Assembly (NCBI GenBank): GCA_963678485.1
Contig: OY782882.1
Location: 4,588,001 to 4,652,000 of the forward strand
Reading direction: 5' to 3'
DNA: 64,000 nt
DNA from: CALGYY01 sp963678485
GTDB taxonomy: Bacteria > Bacteroidota > Bacteroidia > Bacteroidales > CAIWKO01
This document shows positions 7,038 to 15,484 of the stretch, piece after piece. The notes under the pieces are model-generated. The model saw nothing but the letters and a program-made list of their open reading frames with translations. It was not told where the DNA came from and did not search any database. How positions within the stretch are numbered: position 1 is the stretch's first letter; every line of letters starts with the position of its first letter. A program made the translations under genes and the position numbers.

Positions 7038-9773
7038 ATGAAAAGAATCACACTCTTAGTACTTTTTGCGTTGGTAATATCCAATGTCAACGCGCAAACC
7101 TGGCCTGCCAGTCTTGTTGGACGATGGACTTTCGACAACAGCTCGAATCTTTTGCAAGCCACTGTTGGCAGTCCGTTGGTATTAACTGGTACACATGCAG
7201 CAGTTAGCGGTTCGCAGGCCGGCGATGGTGCTGTAGCTGTAGATGTTGGCAGTTACTATACCTGCACACATGGGATTGCTGATAATGGCGGCAGTACAGG
7301 TGTAAATGAATATTCCTTATTATTTGACATAATGATAAGCAATCCGACCCAATATCATTCGTTGTTTCAAACAAATATGGCTAATTCTAATGATGGTGAT
7401 TGTTTCATTAATACGAACAGCCAGATTGGAATAACAGCTACAGGATATTCAGGTTTTTCGCTGAAAGCCCGCAACTGGTATCGCATAGTGATTTGTGTTG
7501 ATAATGCTTCAAGTTACCGCATTTATGTTGATGGTCACCAGGTATTGGAAGGCATTGCACAGCCATTAGCCGGAACTTATGCATTGGATCCATCAGTATT
7601 GTTTTTTGCTGATGAAAATAGTGAGGACAATCTTATCTATGCCTCACAAATCGCCATATTCAATAATTGTCTTACAGCTGCTGAAGTTGCAGGACTTGGT
7701 GGTTTTCGTACATCCAATATCAAACCTTATTTGCAAACGCCAACGCCTAGTTCAATGTATGTTAGTTGGTATGCTTGGGATAACTCAAGCACTATCGTTC
7801 AATGCGGTACAACCACAGCGTTGGGAAGCAGCATCCCCGGAAGCTATGAAGACATTGGTGCCAATCGCTGGCACACTGTACAACTTTTAGGATTAAATCC
7901 TGATACCAGATATTATTATCGTTGTATCAGCGGAAGCGATACATCAGCCATTTATCATTTCAGAACACCAGCAGTTGCGGGAACCCCGGGGAAACACATT
8001 CGCTTTATTAAAGTTGGCGACACTCAGGCAAATGACAATGATATTTCACGTCGCATCGCCGATACTATTGTGTTTCAGATGGAACAACTTTATGGTAACG
8101 ATTGGATGGATTCCATTTCTTTCGTAATGCATTCGGGCGATTTGAATCAGGATGGTTCGACCCTGGGGCGTTATATGAATGAATTTTTCAATCCATACTC
8201 GGTGATTTCGGCTTATGTTCCAATTATGGTATCGATAGGCAACCATGAAGGAGAAAGTATTTACTTCTATCAATTTATGAAGTACTCCGATTTGACTGGA
8301 TTATCAGAAAAATACTACACTTTTCAGCTGGGCGATTGTCAATTCATCGCTCTTAACACCAGCGGAACCTACAATAATATTCTGCAAACCAATTGGGTTC
8401 AAACACAATTGAACACCTCTGCAACGGATCCTTCTGTTGACTTTGTTTTTATTTACAATCACCAGCCTGGTCACAGTGAATTATGGCCAGATGGAAACAA
8501 TTCTTATGTAGAAAATACACTGTTACCAATATTCAAGAATTATCCGAAACTTGTGATGAATACCTATGGGCACTCACACAATTATGAGCGAGGGACGATT
8601 CTATCAACCCATGGCAATAATTGGGATTTTCGCACAGTATTGTGTGGTGGCGGTGGCGGTGCTCTTGATCGCTGGTTAATGTATGCCAATCAGGTTGATC
8701 ATAACGATATACAAAAGACTATTGACCATTACTGTTTTAGCTTTTTAGATGTAGATCAGGATGCCAAAACCGTGGATTTCACTACGTATAGTCTGGGAAA
8801 TACTGATCTTGGAAAAAACCTTGAAGTGATAGATCGTTGGCATCGCTACCTGAATCAAGCTGCACCAAATAAACCACAAGCATTATGGCCTGATTCCATT
8901 GCTAATTCTGTTCCTGTATTAACTGCAAGCCCTTACTCAGGAATTGATTCCCTGATGAGTTCGCGTTTCCAGCTGGTTCCGATAAGCGGAAGCTTTAGCA
9001 GTCCGTTAATTGATATAATTCGTGATAATGAAGATCTTTATGGTAATAGCGGTTCTCCATCATATATTCCAACAAACAAAAATGCCGGATACGACCTGAA
9101 GCGCTACGCAATTGATCCTGCCATTCTAAGTGTTGGCACAACGTATATGTGGCGTATGTGCTATCGTGACCAAAATGTACGATGGAGCGATTGGTCGGAT
9201 ACTTTAATGTTTACTGTTGTTGATACACCAGCGAATGAAGTAGATTTTATCGCAGATATCACCACAGGACCAGCTCCGCTAACGGTTCAATTTACAGATC
9301 TTTCAGTATATAATCCCTCATCGTGGAATTGGGATCTGGACGGTGATGGTTTTAGTGAAGCAACAACGCAGGATGTCACCTATACCTACAATACTCCCGG
9401 CCTTTACAATATAAGCCTTACAGCAACTGTTGATGCTCAATCGCTCACAGCAACAAAGAACTTTTATATTAATGTTTTAACGGCATCTTCGCCTGCAAGC
9501 ACGCCCAGGAGTGGTTTTGAGATCTTCCCAAATCCTTCCGACAGCGGATTGGAATTTATTTTCAGCACAGATAATGAACGTGTTAGTATTAATATTTATG
9601 ACCTTCAGGGGAAGCGCCTGAATTGCATATTTGATGGAAAAATGACCGCAGGTAATCATCGGTTTTATTGGGATGGCACAGATAAAAATGGTAATATGCT
9701 TGCCCCCGGATTGTATGTTTGCAGGTATCGCTCTGAACGGGAAAGCTCCACCATAAAACTTGTAAGGGAATAA
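7038..9773 (+). CDS. T9SS-exported LamG/purple-acid-phosphatase-like protein
   Basis: A 911-residue multidomain secreted protein. Domains in order: signal peptide 1-20; a LamG/concanavalin-like domain about 24-215 (opens with GRWTFDNSS); a fibronectin-III-like domain about 228-310 of the type found at the front of purple acid phosphatases; a calcineurin-like phosphoesterase domain about 318-590 with GDT, SGDLN, GNHEG, NHQPGHSE and GHSHNYERG metal motifs; a PKD domain about 735-815 (WNWDLDGDG); and a C-terminal T9SS sorting domain from about 825 (FEIFPNPSDSG ... GLYVCRYRSE). It should be transported across the outer membrane and attached or released at the surface, where it probably hydrolyses phosphoesters. 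The substrate is unknown. crcB follows 13 bases downstream. Confidence 0.88.
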   Translation: MKRITLLVLFALVISNVNAQTWPASLVGRWTFDNSSNLLQATVGSPLVLTGTHAAVSGSQAGDGAVAVDVGSYYTCTHGIADNGGSTGVNEYSLLFDIMISNPTQYHSLFQTNMANSNDGDCFINTNSQIGITATGYSGFSLKARNWYRIVICVDNASSYRIYVDGHQVLEGIAQPLAGTYALDPSVLFFADENSEDNLIYASQIAIFNNCLTAAEVAGLGGFRTSNIKPYLQTPTPSSMYVSWYAWDNSSTIVQCGTTTALGSSIPGSYEDIGANRWHTVQLLGLNPDTRYYYRCISGSDTSAIYHFRTPAVAGTPGKHIRFIKVGDTQANDNDISRRIADTIVFQMEQLYGNDWMDSISFVMHSGDLNQDGSTLGRYMNEFFNPYSVISAYVPIMVSIGNHEGESIYFYQFMKYSDLTGLSEKYYTFQLGDCQFIALNTSGTYNNILQTNWVQTQLNTSATDPSVDFVFIYNHQPGHSELWPDGNNSYVENTLLPIFKNYPKLVMNTYGHSHNYERGTILSTHGNNWDFRTVLCGGGGGALDRWLMYANQVDHNDIQKTIDHYCFSFLDVDQDAKTVDFTTYSLGNTDLGKNLEVIDRWHRYLNQAAPNKPQALWPDSIANSVPVLTASPYSGIDSLMSSRFQLVPISGSFSSPLIDIIRDNEDLYGNSGSPSYIPTNKNAGYDLKRYAIDPAILSVGTTYMWRMCYRDQNVRWSDWSDTLMFTVVDTPANEVDFIADITTGPAPLTVQFTDLSVYNPSSWNWDLDGDGFSEATTQDVTYTYNTPGLYNISLTATVDAQSLTATKNFYINVLTASSPASTPRSGFEIFPNPSDSGLEFIFSTDNERVSINIYDLQGKRLNCIFDGKMTAGNHRFYWDGTDKNGNMLAPGLYVCRYRSERESSTIKLVRE

Positions 9774-9786
9774 ATCAAACAGCAGT

Positions 9787-10158
9787 ATGAAAATAATTTT
9801 CGCGATTGGGATTGGGAGTTTCATTGGTGGAATTGCGCGTTACATTTTATCTGAGTTCGTGCAAAGCAAGTTCTTATCAGTATTTCCCTTTGGAACGTTT
9901 GTGGTGAATTGCATTGGTTGCTTTTTGATTGGGATTGTTTTTGGGCTCAGCGAGAAAAGCCATTTAAGTCCTGATTGGAAGTTGTTTTTAACAACGGGCT
10001 TGTTGGGTGGATTTACAACGTTTTCGGCTTTTTCGAACGAAACAGTGCAATTGCTGCGCGACAGTCATTACCTGCATGCCGCCATGTATTCTGCATCCAG
10101 CGTGGGGACAGGATTACTGGCCACATTTCTGGGTATTTTCATTATTAAACTATTCTAA
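9787..10158 (+). CDS. crcB: fluoride-specific ion channel CrcB/Fluc
   Basis: A 123-residue four-helix inner-membrane protein of the CrcB/Fluc family, which forms dual-topology dimers that export fluoride. Signature segments are present: GGIARY near residue 14, GTFVVNCIGCFLIG (36-49) and the TGLLGGFTTFSAFSNE segment, which carries the conserved phenylalanine/threonine box lining the fluoride path. Length is normal. It begins 13 bases after the phosphoesterase gene and is probably read through from its promoter. No fluoride riboswitch is visible in the short gap; expression with a phosphatase may be coincidental. Confidence 0.93.
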   Translation: MKIIFAIGIGSFIGGIARYILSEFVQSKFLSVFPFGTFVVNCIGCFLIGIVFGLSEKSHLSPDWKLFLTTGLLGGFTTFSAFSNETVQLLRDSHYLHAAMYSASSVGTGLLATFLGIFIIKLF

Positions 10159-10217
10159 CATAATTCCCTAGATACAGCGATACTCAGCCTGACCATTATT
10201 TACTACTATTTTTTCAG

Positions 10218-10340
10218 ACAGCAGATTTAGCGGATAAAAGATAAATCCAATGTTATCTTCTGCCACAAGCGTTTACGCTGACAGCAGATTTAACGGATTG
10301 AAGCTTAACACTACTTCGCTAACAGCAGATTTAGCTGAAT
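10218..10340. repeat. three direct copies of an 18-bp intergenic repeat
   Basis: ACAGCAGATTTAGCGGAT occurs at 10218-10235, with near copies at 10281-10298 (one difference) and 10322-10340 (a few differences). Start-to-start spacings are 63 and 41 bases, so the array is irregular and not CRISPR-like. The copies lie between the convergent crcB and methyltransferase genes. Similar GCAGATTTA-type repeats are, from memory, common in Bacteroidetes intergenic DNA. Confidence 0.6.
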
Positions 10341-10378
10341 AAAGCAGAAAATTATATAGCGTTAAGGCGCTGAAACTA

Positions 10379-11083
10379 TTAATTACCTAGGAGGAAGATA
10401 GCTGGCCGTTTATGAAAGTCGGTCTTTTTTGTCTTCCATGTACTTATGCTGTGGGTGTGAATGCTTTCTGTTTCTAAGCTCACATCGCAGGCAACACAGA
10501 GCATAGTATCGGGTCGGCAGGATTGAAGAATAGCCTCCATCATCGCGTTGTTGCGATAGGGTGTTTCGATAAAAATTTGTGTTTGTCCGCGCGTATTTGC
10601 ATACTGTTCCAAGTCTTTAATGCGCTTGATTCGCGGCAATTTATCGATAGGCAGGTACCCATGAAAACAAAACTGCTGTCCGTTGAAACCCGAAGCAGCA
10701 AGCGCCAGAAAAATGGAAGATGGTCCAATGAGTGGGACAACGGCAATGCCCATTTCATGCGCCATACGTACAACGGCTGCTCCAGGATCGGCAATGCAGG
10801 GCATGCCTGCCTCTGAGAGCAATCCAATATTTTCTCCAGTTGATGCGGCATCCAGATAGTTAAGGATTTCTTGGGTACGCGTATGCTCATCAAGCAAATA
10901 AAAAGTGAGTGAAGAAATATCAGTCGCGGGATTAAGCTTTTTTAAGAAACGACGGGCTGTCCGCTCATCTTCTACAACAAAATGCTTTATCAAGGCCATT
11001 ACCTTGAGGTTATGCAGCGGAAATACTTTATCAGCATCACTTTCACCAAGTGCGGCTGGAATCAGATATAATTTGCCTTTCAT
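10379..11083 (-). CDS. RsmI-like SAM-dependent methyltransferase
   Basis: A 234-residue tetrapyrrole-methylase-fold protein. The key segments are GLLSEAGMPCIADPGAAVV (about 87-105) and the LIGPSSIFLALAASGFNGQQFCFHGYLP stretch beginning near residue 117, which build the SAM pocket in the RsmI/YraL family that 2'-O-methylates C1402 of 16S rRNA. The N-terminus (LYLIPAALGE) differs from classical RsmI, and the protein is shorter than the usual 270-290 residues. This matches the short variant seen in Bacteroidetes, so the exact rRNA target is an inference. The ATG lies 1 base after the stop of the M3 peptidase gene, so the two are an operon. Confidence 0.82.
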   Translation of the reverse strand: MKGKLYLIPAALGESDADKVFPLHNLKVMALIKHFVVEDERTARRFLKKLNPATDISSLTFYLLDEHTRTQEILNYLDAASTGENIGLLSEAGMPCIADPGAAVVRMAHEMGIAVVPLIGPSSIFLALAASGFNGQQFCFHGYLPIDKLPRIKRIKDLEQYANTRGQTQIFIETPYRNNAMMEAILQSCRPDTMLCVACDVSLETESIHTHSISTWKTKKTDFHKRPAIFLLGN

Positions 11084-11084
11084 A

Positions 11085-13187
11085 TTAATTCAGGCCTCTC
11101 TTCTTCAGTAAAGGTTCAATGGAAGGTTCTTTTCCGCGGAACTTCAGGTATTGATCCATACCTTCACCACGTCCACCTTCCGTTAAAATGAACTTTTTAA
11201 ATCGTGCGGCGGTCATTGGATCGAAAATATTTCCACTTTCCGCGAAAGCGTTAAATGCATCCGTATCCAGCACTCCTGCCCATAAATACACATAATAGCC
11301 TGCTGCATATCCGCCAATAATGTGATTGAAATAGGTGGTGCGATAACGAGGAATAATTTCTTTTATCAGTCCGGCCTTTTCCATTGATGTCGATTCAACC
11401 TGCATAATATCAATATTTCTATTGGTATCCAAACTGTGAAGATCAAGATCGAGTAAGGAGGCGGCAACATATTCTGTAGTTGCGAAACCTTCATTAAAGG
11501 TGAGACTTTTCTGTAATCTCGCCATTAATTCTTCGGGAAGTACTTCACCGGTTTTATAATGCTTGGCATAAGTGCGCATGACCTCAGGTTCCGATGCCCA
11601 ATTTTCCATAATCTGTGAGGGAAGCTCAACCATATCGCGTGGCAGACTGCCTGCTGTTCGGCGATACGGACCATCGGAGAATAAACCATGAAGCGCGTGA
11701 CCAAATTCATGAAACAAAGTGTTCACTTCATCCCAGGTAAGTAAAGCCGGAGCATCGCCTGCGCCACGTGTGAAATTGCATACTATTGTGATGATTGGAG
11801 TGATACGTTTTCCATTTTTATATGATTGCTCCCTGAAATCGCCACACCAGGCTCCTACCCTTTTTCCGGGACGTGGATGATAATCAAGATACAGAACTCC
11901 AAGATGAGTCTTGCCTCCATCAGTTACTTCAAAAACTTCAACCTCCTCATTATATACAGGAAGGTCGTTTCTCTTTTTGAATTCGATACCATATAATTTC
12001 TTGGCAACAGCAAACATTCCATCCCGCACATTGCTTAATACGAAGTATGGCTTGAGTTCTGACTCTTCAAGATTATATTTTTCTTTGCGTAATTTCTCAG
12101 CATAATACCACCAATCCCACGATTCCAAAGCAAACTTACCACCTTCCCTATTAATAATGGCTTGCATTTCGGCTTTGTCTCTATTAGCCGCAGCAATGGC
12201 AGGCTTCATTACCTGATTGAGGAAGTAGTATACTTTCTCCGGTGTCTTAGCCATATTATTGCTGATGATATATTCTGCAAATGTCTTGTATCCCAGCAAA
12301 TGCGCTTTTTGTGCACGAAGGATGAGTATTTTGAGAATGATCTTTTTATTATCAAATTCATCGTTGTTATTTCCCCTCATATAATATCCTTTGTACAATT
12401 TCTCGCGCAGTATGCGGTTTTCAGCGTATTGAAGAAAAGGAATCATGCTCGGTTTCTGAAGAGTAAAAACCCATTTACCATCAAGTTTCATTTGCTTTGC
12501 AGCCGTTGCAGCAGCCATAATCACATCTTCCGGAAGTCCCTTAAGATCTTCTTTGTTTTCGATGATTAGCTTAAAATTTTCGTTGGTTTCTGCCAATAAG
12601 TTTTCGCTAAACTGCAGTTGCAATTCCGAAAGTTGCTGGTTGATCTCGCGAAGCTTTTCCTGATCCGATTTGCTCAAATTTGCGCCATTGCGTACAAAAT
12701 CATCATAATATTTCTCGGTAACGCGAATTTGCTGGGCGTCCAGATTGCTGGTCAGTCGCTTATCGTAGACTGCTTTAATACGCTGAAACAGCTTTTCGTT
12801 CAGCATAATATTATCACCATGAGCAGTGGTCTTTGGAGAAATGCGACGAGCAATATCCTGCATTGCTGCATTGGTATTCGCCGAATTCAAACTATAAAAT
12901 ACTGACCCGACTTTTGTCAACAAGGCACCCGATTGATCGAAAGCCAAAATCGTATTCTTAAAATCCGGTTCAGCACTGTTATTTACTATTGCATCAATTT
13001 CTCTCTGTTGCTCTTCGATGCCTCGAAGGAAGGCCGGAACATAATGCGAGGTATCAATCTTATCAAAAGGAGGAACACCAAAGGGGGTAGTGTATTCGCT
13101 AAAGAATGGATTGTTGTTGTTGTTCTGCGCCTTGGTAATCATGCCATGCATGATGAGAGCCAAGCTGAGGATCATTATTTTTTTCAC
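11085..13187 (-). CDS. dcp: M3 family peptidyl-dipeptidase / oligopeptidase
   Basis: A 700-residue M3 metallopeptidase related to Dcp and oligopeptidase A. The zinc motif is H493-E-F-G-H497 in FHEFGHALHG, followed by the MVELPSQIMENW helix carrying the third ligand. An N-terminal signal peptide (ends near ITKAQ) points to the periplasm, where it would trim dipeptides from imported or signal peptides. The full frame begins with GTG at 13187; an ATG at 13175 would remove the lysines that make a proper signal n-region, so GTG is preferred. A -7 box (TAAATTTG, 13221-13228) sits just upstream. The methyltransferase gene follows directly. Confidence 0.9.
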   Translation of the reverse strand: MKKIMILSLALIMHGMITKAQNNNNNPFFSEYTTPFGVPPFDKIDTSHYVPAFLRGIEEQQREIDAIVNNSAEPDFKNTILAFDQSGALLTKVGSVFYSLNSANTNAAMQDIARRISPKTTAHGDNIMLNEKLFQRIKAVYDKRLTSNLDAQQIRVTEKYYDDFVRNGANLSKSDQEKLREINQQLSELQLQFSENLLAETNENFKLIIENKEDLKGLPEDVIMAAATAAKQMKLDGKWVFTLQKPSMIPFLQYAENRILREKLYKGYYMRGNNNDEFDNKKIILKILILRAQKAHLLGYKTFAEYIISNNMAKTPEKVYYFLNQVMKPAIAAANRDKAEMQAIINREGGKFALESWDWWYYAEKLRKEKYNLEESELKPYFVLSNVRDGMFAVAKKLYGIEFKKRNDLPVYNEEVEVFEVTDGGKTHLGVLYLDYHPRPGKRVGAWCGDFREQSYKNGKRITPIITIVCNFTRGAGDAPALLTWDEVNTLFHEFGHALHGLFSDGPYRRTAGSLPRDMVELPSQIMENWASEPEVMRTYAKHYKTGEVLPEELMARLQKSLTFNEGFATTEYVAASLLDLDLHSLDTNRNIDIMQVESTSMEKAGLIKEIIPRYRTTYFNHIIGGYAAGYYVYLWAGVLDTDAFNAFAESGNIFDPMTAARFKKFILTEGGRGEGMDQYLKFRGKEPSIEPLLKKRGLN

Positions 13188-13220
13188 TTTAGTTTATATT
13201 ATTTCTTTTTATTGAGTCAG

Positions 13221-13228
13221 CAAATTTA
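13221..13228 (-). promoter_or_regulatory. -7 box TAAATTTG for the M3 peptidase gene
   Basis: Exact TAnnTTTG match on the minus strand, between the pabC stop and the peptidase start. It implies that the peptidase/methyltransferase pair can be transcribed independently of pabB-pabC. Confidence 0.45.
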
Positions 13229-13229
13229 A

Positions 13230-13826
13230 TCAAAAAAGCGCCGTGTCCATATCCAATACGCAATCACCCAAATCGAGCATTGCATTTATAAATGAACAAT
13301 GACTGAATTTCGACAAATCATCAATGAATATATCTATTGCAATTGTTTTATTATTATCTAATAGAAAGCGACGACGTACACCTTCCAATAATGGCTTTGC
13401 TGGAGTATACCAGTTGCTACCATCATAAAATGCAAGATTCGAAAAACAACTGTCAGTAATTCTCCCTTGCTGATGTAAAAGTAATTCCTCTGCATCGGGA
13501 TTTGCGGCCAAAAGTTCAGTAAACATGGTGCGATCAAGCCATTTGTATTTGTATTCAAAGTATAATGTATCCACTAGTGCAACGGTATGAATAATGCGCT
13601 TCTCGTAAGGTGTACACTCTATTTTTTCGATTCCACTTTCATTATAAACCAGTCTGCATTTGAACACACCACTTTGTGGCAGTCGCGCCTGTCGCAATGC
13701 ATCTTCAAGAGCAAAGCCCGACTTCCCGAATAAATCATTGCAGCTGCGATCAACGCGCGATTGATGGTAGGTTAATAATGGAAACTGGCCATTATCAAGT
13801 CGTATGCTCTCGAGTAAAAGGGACAT
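13230..13826 (-). CDS. pabC: class IV aminotransferase, probable aminodeoxychorismate lyase
   Basis: A 198-residue PLP-dependent fold-type IV protein. Its place directly behind pabB makes it the likely aminodeoxychorismate lyase that releases pyruvate to give p-aminobenzoate for folate. Visible family features are LLTYHQSRVDRS near the N-terminus, the YKYKWLDRTMF segment with the probable PLP lysine, the GRITDSCFSNLAFYDG motif and GVRRRFLL. It is shorter than the typical 270 residues; compact versions are usual in Bacteroidetes. The frame opens at a TTG (13838), but ATG 13826 gives the standard N-terminus. It overlaps the end of pabB by 32 bases, which indicates translational coupling. Confidence 0.78.
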   Translation of the reverse strand: MSLLLESIRLDNGQFPLLTYHQSRVDRSCNDLFGKSGFALEDALRQARLPQSGVFKCRLVYNESGIEKIECTPYEKRIIHTVALVDTLYFEYKYKWLDRTMFTELLAANPDAEELLLHQQGRITDSCFSNLAFYDGSNWYTPAKPLLEGVRRRFLLDNNKTIAIDIFIDDLSKFSHCSFINAMLDLGDCVLDMDTALF

Positions 13827-14793
13827 ATACTTTATCAATTAATTCCTGATATTCTTTTTCCGCATCACTTTTTGCGGTAATACCTCCCCCGCTTTTGTAT
13901 ACGAAAGTTCCATCACTTAAGCGTTCAAAAAAGCGTATCATAACGGCACTGTCCAGATCATTACCATCAAAATAACCGAAAATCCCCGTATAGAATCCTC
14001 TTTCGTAATTCTCTGTTTCCAAAATGATTTCGACCGTTTTTTTCTTTGGTGCGCCTGTCACTGAACCCGCTGGCAACATTCCAAACAACAGCTGTCCCAA
14101 GCGAGAGCAATAATCTTCAGGCAATTGAGCTGTAATCTTAGAACTTATCTGGAGCAAATCGCCGTGATTAGTCGTTATTCTATCTATATACCGATACTTT
14201 TCAACCCTCACCTTCTGCCCTGCTATTCCCAGATCATTGCGAATTAAATCAACAATGGTGCGATGTTCCGCACTTTCTTTTTCATCTGCAAGGATGATTT
14301 TTTCCGCGTCCACAATGTCAGCACCTATCGTTCCTTTCATAGGATATGATGATATGATCCCATTACTAATCTTTACGAAACTTTCAGGTGAATACACTAC
14401 AAAGCGATCTTTAAAAAGAAGCTTATATGGCGCTTCACTGTAGTGATAGATGGATTCCAGACTGGCATCGGTTTGCACCCCTGTCTGAAAGGTAAGATTC
14501 AGCAAATAGGTATTGCCATCTTTTAATTCTTTCTGAACCTTATTGAAAGCCTCAAGATATTCCTGAAAACTGATTTTTATTGGCAAAAAGGATTTGAAGG
14601 GACGAAGCTCTTCCAGCCCTTTACTGTATTGCTTTCCGGGCATTTGAAAAGAAATCGGGAACTGCGTCAACTCCTTTTCGGTTAAGACGTATATCTCGTC
14701 CATTCTGAAATTGATCAGAAAAAAGAAAGGCTGAGCAGAAGCGCCCATTTGATCCATGATCTTGATAGCTTCTTCTTTGCTAAGGGATTTCAA
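13795..14793 (-). CDS. pabB: aminodeoxychorismate synthase component I
   Basis: A chorismate-binding enzyme of about 332 residues that, with PabA-derived ammonia, converts chorismate to 4-amino-4-deoxychorismate. Signature segments: SSYPMKGTI, EHRTIVDLIRNDLG, TNHGDLLQISSKI, LPAGSVTGAPKKKTVEII and GFYTGIFGYFDG. It lacks the N-terminal tryptophan-binding-type half of anthranilate synthase, so it is the short PabB form. The start is uncertain: the open frame reaches a TTG at 14838; the TTG at 14793 gives LKSLSKEEAI, which matches the expected Bacteroidetes N-terminus; the first ATG is 14757 (MDQMGASAQ). Its 5' end lies only 15 bases from the divergent pabA start. Confidence 0.88.
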   Translation of the reverse strand: MKSLSKEEAIKIMDQMGASAQPFFFLINFRMDEIYVLTEKELTQFPISFQMPGKQYSKGLEELRPFKSFLPIKISFQEYLEAFNKVQKELKDGNTYLLNLTFQTGVQTDASLESIYHYSEAPYKLLFKDRFVVYSPESFVKISNGIISSYPMKGTIGADIVDAEKIILADEKESAEHRTIVDLIRNDLGIAGQKVRVEKYRYIDRITTNHGDLLQISSKITAQLPEDYCSRLGQLLFGMLPAGSVTGAPKKKTVEIILETENYERGFYTGIFGYFDGNDLDSAVMIRFFERLSDGTFVYKSGGGITAKSDAEKEYQELIDKVYVPFTREHTT

Positions 14794-14823
14794 TATCTTT
14801 GCATTGTAATGAGCACAAAAATA
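14794..14823. promoter_or_regulatory. face-to-face pabA and pabB -7 boxes
   Basis: TATCTTTG at 14794-14801 (plus strand, for pabA) and TATTTTTG reading 14823 to 14816 (minus strand, for pabB) both match TAnnTTTG and point at each other. Predicted start points fall within a few bases of one another near 14807-14810. Polymerase could not occupy both at once. Neither has a well-spaced TTTG -33 element, so this is a prediction only. Confidence 0.45.
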
Positions 14824-15426
14824 GCGAAAGGCATTCAAAGGAAAAAGGTTCTTTTGGTCGACAACTACGACAGCTTTACTTATATCTTGTTACGAACGCT
14901 GGAAGAGCTTGATATGCTTTGCATTACTGTAAAGAAAAATGATACGATTGATATCGCTGAAATTAAAGATTATGATGCAGTGATTCTATCGCCCGGTCCT
15001 GGATATCCATCCACTTCAGGGATCTGTTGTGAACTAATCCGACAGTTTGCCCCGACTATGCCAATACTTGGTATTTGTCTTGGTCATCAAACAATAGCTG
15101 AGGTATTTGGCGCAACACTTATTAATCTTCCTATGGTCCACCATGGAGAAATTACTGATTTGAAAATTACAAAACCGCACTTTTTATTCAAGGGGCTTAT
15201 TGAACCTATAGAAGTTGGATTGTACCATTCATGGGCTGTTTCTAAGGAGGATTGTCCTGATTGCCTCGAAATCATCGCTGTTTCAGGTAATGGCATCATT
15301 ATGTCGCTCCAACACAAAAACTTTCCTATCGTTGGCGTTCAATTCCATCCCGAATCCATCATGACTTCACAAGGTCACCTCATTTTGCAGAATTGGGTAA
15401 ACTCACTTTATTGTTCGGCAAACTAA
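14809..15426 (+). CDS. pabA: aminodeoxychorismate/anthranilate synthase component II
   Basis: A 205-residue class I glutamine amidotransferase that supplies ammonia to PabB. The catalytic triad is visible: C90 in LGICLGHQ, H180 and E182 in VQFHPES. The N-terminus VLLVDNYDSFTY and the LSPGPGYPSTSG oxyanion loop are typical. The frame is open from 14749, but ATG 14809 (MSTKIAKGIQ) was chosen because a -7 box at 14794-14801 puts the transcription start about 2 bases before it, making the mRNA almost leaderless. Local context with pabB and pabC favours p-aminobenzoate synthesis; a shared role in tryptophan synthesis cannot be excluded. Confidence 0.9.
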   Translation: MSTKIAKGIQRKKVLLVDNYDSFTYILLRTLEELDMLCITVKKNDTIDIAEIKDYDAVILSPGPGYPSTSGICCELIRQFAPTMPILGICLGHQTIAEVFGATLINLPMVHHGEITDLKITKPHFLFKGLIEPIEVGLYHSWAVSKEDCPDCLEIIAVSGNGIIMSLQHKNFPIVGVQFHPESIMTSQGHLILQNWVNSLYCSAN

Positions 15427-15484
15427 GCGCAACATTAAAACTTTTACGACCTTTGTTTAACGCATTCAATAAAATTATACCGTT

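Noticed and set aside
12162..12905. Two long open frames antisense to the M3 peptidase
   Set aside because: They lie opposite a conserved coding region and have no recognisable features.
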